Shown here piece after piece: positions 56,760-64,000 of a stretch of DNA of 64,000 nt. The stretch is from assembly GCA_039030075.1 (NCBI GenBank), contig JBCCEW010000013.1, positions 62,001 to 126,000 on the forward strand, read 5' to 3'. The stretch comes from Myxococcota bacterium. Its GTDB lineage: Bacteria; Myxococcota_A; UBA9160; SMWR01. Both the position numbers and the translations under genes were made by a program. Numbering within the stretch: position 1 is the first letter of the stretch; every line of letters starts with the position of its first letter. The notes beneath the pieces were generated by a model, which did no database searches, was not told the origin of the DNA, and saw only the letters and a list, made by a program, of their open reading frames with translations.

Positions 56760-58280
56760 GTGAAGCAAGCGATTCTGACCATCGCCAAAACGTGGTTCGC
56801 CACGCGGCGGGGGCCGTGCCGCGTGGGACGACGTCCCCGAAAGCCGTTTTGGCACTGGGGGTTGGCCCCGGGGCGCCCGTCGGGGACGGGGGCCCGCTGG
56901 GCAGCCGCCACCGCCGCGTGCGGGTGGCTCGCCTGCCCGGCCCCGGAAGCGCCGCCCCCGGTGGAGCCGCCGAACGTGGTCCTTTACGTGGTCGACACCC
57001 TCCGGGCCGACGCGATCGGGCCGAGCGGCCAGGCCTGGGCCCGGACGCCGGCCCTCGATGCCTTCGCCCGCGAGGCGGTCGTCTTCCAGCAGGCGCGGGC
57101 CGTCTCCTCCTGGACCCGGCCCTCGATGGCATCGATCCTCACCGGGGCCGAGCCCGGTGCCCACCGCGTCGAGACCCGCCACGACGCCCTGCCGGAAGAT
57201 CTCCCCAGCCTCGCGAGCCGGCTGGGGTCGGCCGGGTACACCACCGCCTATTTCACGGCGAACCCCAACGCGGGTTCGTTCTTCGGGTTCGGCCGCGACT
57301 TCGACCACGTGGCCGAGCTCTACGCGCGCCGCGAGGCCGGGACGATCGACCAGTCCGAGCTCATCACCCGCGATCGCGACGTCGTGGACCGGGCCCTGGC
57401 CTGGATGGAAACCGCGCCACGTCCGTTTCTGCTGGTCGTGCTCTGTGTCGATCCGCACCGGCCCTACCGGCCGAGCACGCCGCTCGCGGCGGACGCCGCA
57501 CAAGAGATCCGCCGGGCACGTGCCCCGGCGGCGGCGCGCGAACGGGGTGCGCCCTGGCCCGAGAACTGGCGACGCTGGCGCGCGCGCTACGCGGGCGAAG
57601 TCCGCGACGCCGACGCGGCCTTCGGTCGGCTCGTCGCGCGCCTGGAGTTCACGGAGGAACTCGACCAGAGCCTGGTCCTCTTCACGTCGGATCACGGCGA
57701 AGAGTTTCTGGAGCACGGCGGAATCGACCACGGCCGCACCCTCTTCGACGAGGTGCTGCGTGTCCCGCTCGTGGTGCGCTTCCCCGCGACGGCCAGTGTC
57801 GCCCCCGGCGTGCGGCGCGACGCGGTCGACAGCCTCGACCTGGTCCCCACCATCCTCGACGTGTTGGGCCTGCCAAAGGAGGACGCCCTGCCCGGACGCT
57901 CGCTGCGCGGCCCGGCGGGAGAACCCCGCGCGTTCCCAGTTGCCGCGCGGCTGGCAAAGGAGGGTCAGGACCTGCGATCGGTGGTCACTCCCCCCTGGAA
58001 GCTGATCCGCGACGGCGCAACCGGATCCGATCATCTCTACCGCGTGGACGGGGCCGCCCCCGAGCCCCACCCCATCGCGCTCGACCGAGACCCGTCGGTT
58101 CGCGCCGAGGTCACGCGACTGCGCCGGCACCTCGACGCCTGGACGGCAGCCGAGACGGCGCGCTCGGGTGCCCCCGCCGCTCCCCTTTCGGAGGAAGCGC
58201 GCGCGGCACTGGAGGCGCTGGGATATGCGGTCCCCGACGAAGAGAGCGAGGCCGAGACCGAGGCGGCGCCCGCGCGCTAG
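56760..58280 (+). CDS. Sulfatase-superfamily protein lacking the formylglycine motif
   Basis: A protein of up to 506 residues with an N-terminal basic region, a hydrophobic segment and lipobox-like WLAC, so probably a lipoprotein. The alkaline-phosphatase/sulfatase core shows VVLYVVDTLRADAIG (metal Asp), SSWTRPSMASILTG in place of the C/S-x-P-x-R formylglycine motif, VVLCVDPHRPYRP, FTSDHGEEFLEHGGIDHG (metal Asp/His) and VDSLDLVPTILDVLG. Thr or Ser in SWT probably serves as nucleophile, as in phosphodiesterase-like members. The true start is unsure (GTG at 56760 without ribosome site); a downstream GTG or TTG is possible. Confidence 0.8.
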   Translation: MKQAILTIAKTWFATRRGPCRVGRRPRKPFWHWGLAPGRPSGTGARWAAATAACGWLACPAPEAPPPVEPPNVVLYVVDTLRADAIGPSGQAWARTPALDAFAREAVVFQQARAVSSWTRPSMASILTGAEPGAHRVETRHDALPEDLPSLASRLGSAGYTTAYFTANPNAGSFFGFGRDFDHVAELYARREAGTIDQSELITRDRDVVDRALAWMETAPRPFLLVVLCVDPHRPYRPSTPLAADAAQEIRRARAPAAARERGAPWPENWRRWRARYAGEVRDADAAFGRLVARLEFTEELDQSLVLFTSDHGEEFLEHGGIDHGRTLFDEVLRVPLVVRFPATASVAPGVRRDAVDSLDLVPTILDVLGLPKEDALPGRSLRGPAGEPRAFPVAARLAKEGQDLRSVVTPPWKLIRDGATGSDHLYRVDGAAPEPHPIALDRDPSVRAEVTRLRRHLDAWTAAETARSGAPAAPLSEEARAALEALGYAVPDEESEAETEAAPAR

Positions 58281-58324
58281 CGTTGTTCACGGCGCCGCGT
58301 GTCGGCGCGCGAGGAGGCACACCG

Positions 58325-59089
58325 ATGGTCCCGATCCGACGCCTGTTCGTCACCGGCGCGAGTACCGGGTTGGGGTTCGGCCTCGCCGACCACTACGCGC
58401 GCGAGGAGACCCACCTCGGTCTGGTCGCGCGACGCGAGAACCTGCTCCAGGACCACGCCAAGCGCTGGCAGGAGCGCGGCGCCCAGGTCGAAATCTACCC
58501 CGGCGACGTGGCCGACACCGGCTTCATGCGCGCCAGCGCAGAGCACTTCCTCGACGCGGCCGGCGGCTGCGACCTGGTGTTCGCGAACGCGGGCGTCTCG
58601 ATTCCGAACCGCACCCTCCAGGGCGAGTCCGACGACGTCGCGTGGCTGATGGGGGTCAACGTCGTGGGCGTCACCAATACGGTGCTGCCCTTCGTGCCGG
58701 CGCTGTGTCGGCAGGGCTCGGGGGTCCTGTGCGCCGTGAGCTCGGTCGCCGGGCACGGTCCCCTGCCCGGCCGCGCCGCCTACTCGGCCTCGAAGGCCGC
58801 GGTCACCACCTTCATGAGCAGTCTTCGCATGGATCTCAGCGGGACCGGCGTCCACGCGATGGCGCTCTGCCCTGGATTCGTCGAGACACCCCTGACCGAG
58901 GGCAATCCGAACATGCCCTTCCTGATCTCCCTCGACGAAGCGGTCCGCGAGATGGCCGGCGCAATCGAGGCGCGCAAGCACACCTACAGTTTTCCGACGC
59001 CCATGCGCTGGCTGTCGCGGGCGATGCGCCTCGTTCCCGAGAGCTGGGTGCAGCGACTCGCCCCGGCCGCGAAGCCCGACGACGCCTGA
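58325..59089 (+). CDS. Short-chain dehydrogenase/reductase (SDR)
   Basis: A 254-residue classical SDR behind GAGGAGG. Cofactor loop TGASTGLGFGLA (~10-21), DVADTGF, NAGVSIP, the active-site Ser in AVSSVAGHGP, YSASKAA (catalytic Tyr/Lys) and CPGFVETPL are in place. A C-terminal extension (TYSFPTPMRWLSRAMRLVPE) may help dimerise or touch membrane. NADP use is possible from RRE after the second strand. It is followed after 29 bases by a second SDR, probably as one operon. Confidence 0.87.
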   Translation: MVPIRRLFVTGASTGLGFGLADHYAREETHLGLVARRENLLQDHAKRWQERGAQVEIYPGDVADTGFMRASAEHFLDAAGGCDLVFANAGVSIPNRTLQGESDDVAWLMGVNVVGVTNTVLPFVPALCRQGSGVLCAVSSVAGHGPLPGRAAYSASKAAVTTFMSSLRMDLSGTGVHAMALCPGFVETPLTEGNPNMPFLISLDEAVREMAGAIEARKHTYSFPTPMRWLSRAMRLVPESWVQRLAPAAKPDDA

Positions 59090-59118
59090 CCGAACCCGAG
59101 CGGAAGAAGGAGCACAGC

Positions 59119-59970
59119 GTGCAGGACCTGGCAGGAGCCCACGCCCTCGTGACCGGCGGGGGCACCGGAATCGGACTCGGCATCGCACGGCGGCTGCTCG
59201 AAGCCGGCGCGGTCACCACCCTCGCGGGACGCCGCGAGGACGTGCTCGAAGCCGCCGCGAAAGAACTGGGCGCGGCCATCCCGGACGCCCCCGAGATCCG
59301 CACGATCGGCTGCGACGTGTGCGACCCGGAGGCGGTCGAGGCGGCCGTCGAACACGCGAGCGACGGCGAGGGGCGCCTCCAGGTGGCGGTGGCCAATGCG
59401 GGAGTCGGCGCGGGGGGCCCGTTCCTGATGCTCGAAGCCGACGCCCTCCGCCACGTCCTCGACGTGAACGTCGTAGGCGCCTTCAACACCCTCCGTGCCG
59501 CGGCCCTGCGCATGCGCGACGCCGGCGGCTCGATCATCGCGATCTCGTCGATCGCCGGCGCACTCGGCGGTCGCTTCCGTGCGGCCTACGCCACCAGCAA
59601 AGCGGGCCTCGACATGCTGGTGCGCAGCGGCGCCGACGAACTGGGCGGCTTCGGGATCCGGATCAACTCGCTGCGCCCCGGCGTGGTGCCGTCGGAAGCG
59701 ACGTCGCCCCTCTTCAACTTCCCGGACATCGTCCAGGACTACGAACGCCAGATGCCGCTCGGCTTCGTCGGAGCGCCGGAGGACATTGGAGACGCGGTGG
59801 TCTGGCTCGCGAGCCCGGCGAGTCGCTGGGTGACAGGACAGAACATCGCGGTCGACGGCGGACACACCCTGCGGCGCGCACCCGACTTCGAGCGCGCGAT
59901 CCGCGCGCAGCTCGGCGAAGAGGCCTATGCGCAGGTGGTGAAGCCCGGATTCGGGCCGGCGGGCACTTAG
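59119..59970 (+). CDS. Short-chain dehydrogenase/reductase (SDR), enoyl/3-oxoacyl reductase-like
   Basis: A 283-residue SDR starting at GTG behind AAGGAG. TGGGTGIGLGIARRLLEAGA (~13-32), GRRED, CDVCDPEAVEAAV, NAGVGAGGPF, the Ser in ISSIAGALGG, YATSKAGLDML, RPGVVPSEATSPLF and the C-terminal GQNIAVDGGHTLRR give a classical fold. The SDR-typical ending is complete, with about 30 extra residues. It is likely in one transcript with the upstream SDR gene. It ends six bases before the convergent quinone oxidoreductase gene. The substrate is unknown. Confidence 0.87.
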   Translation: MQDLAGAHALVTGGGTGIGLGIARRLLEAGAVTTLAGRREDVLEAAAKELGAAIPDAPEIRTIGCDVCDPEAVEAAVEHASDGEGRLQVAVANAGVGAGGPFLMLEADALRHVLDVNVVGAFNTLRAAALRMRDAGGSIIAISSIAGALGGRFRAAYATSKAGLDMLVRSGADELGGFGIRINSLRPGVVPSEATSPLFNFPDIVQDYERQMPLGFVGAPEDIGDAVVWLASPASRWVTGQNIAVDGGHTLRRAPDFERAIRAQLGEEAYAQVVKPGFGPAGT

Positions 59971-59976
59971 CCGCGC

Positions 59977-60954
59977 TCAGGCGCCGGGCAGCAACACCGC
60001 CTTCCCGGCCAGCCGTCGTTCGACGAGCGCCGTCAACACGGAGCCGGCTTCCGAGAGCGGGAAGGTCGCGGGCGGTGCGGGTCGCAGCTTCCCCGAAGCC
60101 AGCAGCCCCGCGAACTCCTCGAGCAGGACGCGATTGCCGCCGGGCTCCCGCCCGGTCCAGCCGCCCCAGTCGACCCCCACCACCTGACAGCTCTTCAGCA
60201 GGATCAGGTTGAAGGGCACGCGCGGAATCTCCCCCGTCGCGAAACCGATCACGAGGTAGCGGGCGCCCGGCGCGCAGGCGCGCAGGGCCGGTTCCGCATA
60301 GTCGCCGCCCACCGGGTCGTAGACGAGATCGACGCCACCCCCCGAGAGTTCCTTCGCGCGGTTCTTCAAGTCTTCCCGGCCGTAGTCGATGGTCTCGTCG
60401 GCGCCGCGTTCGCGACACAGGGCGAGCTTCTCTTCCGACGATGCGGCCGCGATCACGCGCGCTCCGAGCGCTTTCGCCAGGTCGATCGCCGCCAGCCCGA
60501 CGCCACCCGCCGCCCCGAGGATGAGGATCGTCTCGCCCTCGCGAACCTGCGCGCGTCGCGTGAGCGCGAAGAGCCCCGTGCAGTAGCTCTGGAGCAGACA
60601 GGCCGCGGTGGGCATGTCGACACCCTCAGGGATCGGCAGCGCGCCCTTCGCCGACACCGCCACCTTCTCGGCGAAGCCGTTGACGCCCATCATCGCCAGG
60701 ACCGGGTCGCCCACGGCGATGCCCTCGACGCCCGGACCGAGTTCGGCCACCCGGCCGGCCACTTCGCTGCCCGGGACATAGGGGACCGGCACCTTCACCT
60801 GGTAGAGCCCCTGCGCCATCAGGGCATCGACGAAGTTCACGCCGCAGGCCTCGACGGACACCAGCACCTGGCCGTCGCCGGGAACGGGGTCGGGGCGCTC
60901 CTCGAGAACGAGGTGTTTCGGGTGCCCGTATTCGTGACAAACCACCGCGCGCAT
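59977..60954 (-). CDS. NADPH:quinone oxidoreductase family protein
   Basis: A 325-residue zinc-free MDR protein behind AAGGAG. MRAVVCHEYGHPKHLVLEER, CGVNFVDALMAQGLYQ, PYVPGSEVAGRV, the Rossmann motif LILGAAGGVGLAAIDLAKALGA (~142-163) and YDPVGGDYAEPALRA follow the quinone oxidoreductase/zeta-crystallin pattern. There is no structural zinc loop. It reduces quinones or alkenals with NADPH. It is divergent from the flavodoxin-fold gene across 209 bases. Confidence 0.88.
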   Translation of the reverse strand: MRAVVCHEYGHPKHLVLEERPDPVPGDGQVLVSVEACGVNFVDALMAQGLYQVKVPVPYVPGSEVAGRVAELGPGVEGIAVGDPVLAMMGVNGFAEKVAVSAKGALPIPEGVDMPTAACLLQSYCTGLFALTRRAQVREGETILILGAAGGVGLAAIDLAKALGARVIAAASSEEKLALCRERGADETIDYGREDLKNRAKELSGGGVDLVYDPVGGDYAEPALRACAPGARYLVIGFATGEIPRVPFNLILLKSCQVVGVDWGGWTGREPGGNRVLLEEFAGLLASGKLRPAPPATFPLSEAGSVLTALVERRLAGKAVLLPGA

Positions 60955-61163
60955 GGATCGACTCCTTCGCAGAAGGCTCGCCAGGGGCGAGTCGGGTCTC
61001 GCATGATGCGCTGGGATCGCGCCGTCGGCCAGCCGGCCCGCGCGGCGCGTCCCGTCGCCACCCGCGTCCGCACCCCCGCAGACCCGCGTGACCTTTCGGA
61101 GAGCAAGGCATTTCAGAGACGACTCTTCCGCACCGCGGCCACCCGCCGCCAAGGAGCATCCCG

Positions 61164-61910
<747 letters not shown>

Positions 61911-61993
61911 GACCCGGCGGTGGTCGCCATCGCCTGACCAGGCTTGCACGCCGCGTCGGGCCCCACGTACCGTGCGGGCCCGACGAGGTACCC

Positions 61994-62875
61994 ATGAAGA
62001 TCGGACTCTGCTTCCCCTACACCCAACCGACCCTCGACCGCGCCACGATGCTCGACTGGTACCGGCGCGTCGACGAGGGCCCCTTCTCGACCCTCTCCTG
62101 CGGCGAGCGCATGATCGGCCCGAGCGTCGAGATGAGCAGCACGCTCGCGGCCGCGGCGGCGGTTACCGAGCGTGTGCGGATCGCCCCCACGCTCTACGTG
62201 CTCCCGATGCATCCGGCGGTGTTCGTCGCGAAGCAAGCCGCAACCCTCGATCTGATCTCGGGCGGGCGCGTCACGGTGACCGTCGGCGTCGGCGGGCGAC
62301 CCCACGACTACCGCTGCATGGAGGCAGAAGTGGAGCGGAAGCAGGCCCACATGGCGCAGCAGGTCGCGCAGATGCGCGCGATCTGGCGCGGCGAGCTGCC
62401 CTTCGAAGGCACCGAGCCGGTGGGCCCGCAGCCCGTCCAGCCCGGCGGTCCGCCGATCCTGGCCGGCGTAATGGGACCGCGAGCGATCCAGCGCGCCGCG
62501 GACTGGGCCGACGGCGTGTACTCGTGGTCGGGGAACGGCGAGCGCGCCGAGCTCGGGGCACAGCTCGAACGCGTCGATGCCGCCTGGCAGGAGAAGCGGA
62601 GTGAAGCTCCGATGCGGGTCGCCGGCTTCTGGTATTCACTGGCGCCGAACAGCGGCCAGCGCCTGCACGACTACGCGTTCAAGTACCTGAAGATCGCCGG
62701 CGAGGACCTCGCGCGCGGCGTCGCGAAGAGCCTCACGCGCTCGACCCCGGACGCGGTCCGCGCGGCCCTCGACGACTACGAGGCCCTCGGCATCGAGGAG
62801 TGCCTGCTCAACTCGGCAACGGACGATCTGGCCGAGATCGACGGCCTCATCGAGGTGATCGAGAAGCGCGGCTAG
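61994..62875 (+). CDS. LLM-class flavin-dependent oxidoreductase
   Basis: A 293-residue luciferase-like protein: MKIGLCFPYTQPTLDR, RMIGPSVEMSSTLAAAAAVTERVRI, APTLYVLPMHPAVFVAKQAATLDLISGGRVTV (split here into its usual strands), VGVGGRPHDY and ILAGVMGPRAIQRAADWADGV are standard stations. The C-terminal STPDAVRAALDDYEALGIEE fits F420- or FMN-dependent members. It probably depends on the preceding flavodoxin-fold reductase gene or on F420. It overlaps the convergent metallo-beta-lactamase gene by four bases. The substrate is unknown. Confidence 0.86.
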   Translation: MKIGLCFPYTQPTLDRATMLDWYRRVDEGPFSTLSCGERMIGPSVEMSSTLAAAAAVTERVRIAPTLYVLPMHPAVFVAKQAATLDLISGGRVTVTVGVGGRPHDYRCMEAEVERKQAHMAQQVAQMRAIWRGELPFEGTEPVGPQPVQPGGPPILAGVMGPRAIQRAADWADGVYSWSGNGERAELGAQLERVDAAWQEKRSEAPMRVAGFWYSLAPNSGQRLHDYAFKYLKIAGEDLARGVAKSLTRSTPDAVRAALDDYEALGIEECLLNSATDDLAEIDGLIEVIEKRG

Positions 62876-64000
62876 GCGTCGTCGTCGGGGCGCGACTCTC
62901 GGACCGCCGCGCGAAAGATCCCCTTCGCCATGAGACTCTGCGCTTCCTGGGCGCGACGCGCGTAGATCTCCGCGCGCGCGTCGCGGACACCGCGTGCTTC
63001 GGCGTCGCTCTGCCAGGCGTACTCCACGAGTGCGCTCGCCAGCGCCAGTTCGCCGGCCTGGGCCCGTCGCCGCGCCTCCTCGGCCAGCGATGACGCGCCC
63101 CCAGCGAGCTGCGCGATCGCCCCGGCGAGCTCTGCAGCCCCCGGCGGCAAGAGATGCGACGGGTCCCCGTCGTACCAGCCGCCGTAGAGTCGCCACAGAC
63201 CGCGCACGACGAAGATCGGGTCGTCGTAGACGGGCCGCAGGTAGGGTCGCTCGAGCAGCTCGCGCGGCACCACCACCGATCGCAGCACCTCGTCGAGGTT
63301 CGCCCCCGCGTTCATCGCATCGAGGGTCTGGTGGACGAGACTCTCGAGGAGGGCCGCGGCATCCCCGAGTGCCTCGGCAACCCGCTGCGCCCCGAAGATC
63401 GGCGGACCATGGCCCGGGAACAGCTGCTCCGGCGCGAGGGCCGCCATCTTGCGCAGAGCCGCCGCCCACTCCACCGGGTAGCGCTGCACCTTCTGGGGGT
63501 TCCCGCAGTTGGGCGACGCCCAGATGAAGAAGTCACCGGTGTAGAGGGCGCGACGCTCGGGAAGCCACGCCCACAGCGCGTCGTCGGTCTCGCCCTTGTC
63601 GTGGAAGAGTTCGATCGACACACCGCCCACCTCGAGGGTGTCGCGGGCGTCGACGATGCGATCGGGGTAACGGAACTCGCGCGGGAAGACGGGCTTCGGG
63701 AACCCGAACTGGCGCTGGTTGATGTGGGCGTTGTAGCCGTTCGTGGTCTGGTAGCGGTCGAAGCGCGCCGGGCAGGCGCGATGCGCCCAGATCTCGATCG
63801 GAGGCGCACCGCGTTCTTCCGCCTCGGCGTGGAAGTGACGCAGACCGAAGACGTGATCGACGTGGCCGTGGGTGTAGATCCCCAGCCGGACCGGGTCCTG
63901 GGTCCAGGCGCGAACGCCGTCGTAGACCGCCTGTGCGTGGAACAGACTCGAGGTGTCGACGAAGGCAAGCCCGTCCTCCGTGCGCAGCACCAGCGCGTTC
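62872..64000 (-). CDS. Alkylsulfatase-like metallo-beta-lactamase fold protein, N-terminus outside the window
   Basis: A partial protein of at least 376 residues, open to the right window edge. The zinc site THGHVDHVFGLRHF (HxHxDH), GETDDALW, YTGDFFIW and PGHGPPIFG is that of metallo-beta-lactamases. The second half, LVHQTLDAMNAGANLDEVL to YGGWYDGDPSHLLPP, matches the alkylsulfatase dimerisation domain of SdsA1/Pdsa-type enzymes, which hydrolyse sulfate esters of primary or secondary alcohols. The C-terminal SCP2-like domain of full alkylsulfatases is absent; the protein ends at an Arg/Asp-rich tail. Confidence 0.85.
   Translation of the reverse strand, partial: NALVLRTEDGLAFVDTSSLFHAQAVYDGVRAWTQDPVRLGIYTHGHVDHVFGLRHFHAEAEERGAPPIEIWAHRACPARFDRYQTTNGYNAHINQRQFGFPKPVFPREFRYPDRIVDARDTLEVGGVSIELFHDKGETDDALWAWLPERRALYTGDFFIWASPNCGNPQKVQRYPVEWAAALRKMAALAPEQLFPGHGPPIFGAQRVAEALGDAAALLESLVHQTLDAMNAGANLDEVLRSVVVPRELLERPYLRPVYDDPIFVVRGLWRLYGGWYDGDPSHLLPPGAAELAGAIAQLAGGASSLAEEARRRAQAGELALASALVEYAWQSDAEARGVRDARAEIYARRAQEAQSLMAKGIFRAAVRESRPDDDA

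Overview
This is a GC-rich bacterial chromosomal window with about 57 protein genes and no rRNA, tRNA, CRISPR array, insertion sequence or prophage that I can recognise. The gene mix suggests a deltaproteobacterial-type lineage (Myxococcota, Binatota or a relative). It includes DUF3604 proteins, LLM-class flavin/F420 oxidoreductases, ACAD10-like phosphotransferases, crotonases, double-VOC proteins, a PEP-CTERM protein and a FlhG/MinD-like ATPase. That placement is inference from gene content, because no phylogenetic marker gene is present.

Layout. 1-13 kb: 5' part of a NodU/CmcH carbamoyltransferase, a lone ECF sigma factor, a type B carboxylesterase, a MinD-type ATPase fused to a RodZ-like HTH, a first DUF3604 protein, metX plus a methyltransferase, a 4-hydroxybutyrate-type CoA-transferase, creD and a small membrane-anchored protein. 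12.7-24.7 kb: aldo/keto reductase, phosphotransferase, a translationally coupled glycosyltransferase-asnB pair (cell-surface glycan or lipid work), a multispanning GT-C-like protein, a TPR lipoprotein, VOC, N-formylglutamate amidohydrolase-like, PNPOx-like and DUF2238 proteins. 24.7-36 kb: a second DUF3604 protein close to the first, two exported amidohydrolases, a double-VOC protein, Smr and 3D-domain proteins, a 2OG-Fe(II) oxygenase, a third DUF3604 lipoprotein and a MATE transporter. 36-48 kb: DUF938 methyltransferase with a TIGR04073-like protein, a possible SLOG protein, VOC, a Tat-exported aldo/keto reductase, then EthD / amidohydrolase / ferritin-like diiron protein / hybrid histidine kinase / Fis-type response regulator, then a DUF3108-like protein and a TetR-controlled dehydrogenase-YdhR pair. 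48.6-64 kb: crotonases, two LLM oxidoreductases, a GHMP kinase, a membrane-TPR protein, a thioredoxin-fold lipoprotein, a PEP-CTERM protein, a sulfatase-like protein, two SDRs, a quinone oxidoreductase, a flavodoxin-fold protein and the 3' part of an alkylsulfatase-like metallo-beta-lactamase.

How it works together. Much of the window looks like accessory catabolism of hydrophobic or xenobiotic carbon (amidohydrolases, crotonases, SDRs, quinone oxidoreductase, LLM and 2OG oxygenases, esterase, alkylsulfatase-like enzyme), with exported enzymes and cell-envelope genes mixed in.

Two non-coding patterns stand out. (1) At least five genes have a -10-like TANNNT hexamer exactly six bases before the start codon and no Shine-Dalgarno sequence, which predicts leaderless mRNAs. 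(2) The inverted repeat GCAAG-N4-CTTGC lies upstream of the response regulator gene and again in the EthD/amidohydrolase divergent region, which predicts a small regulon for the local two-component system.
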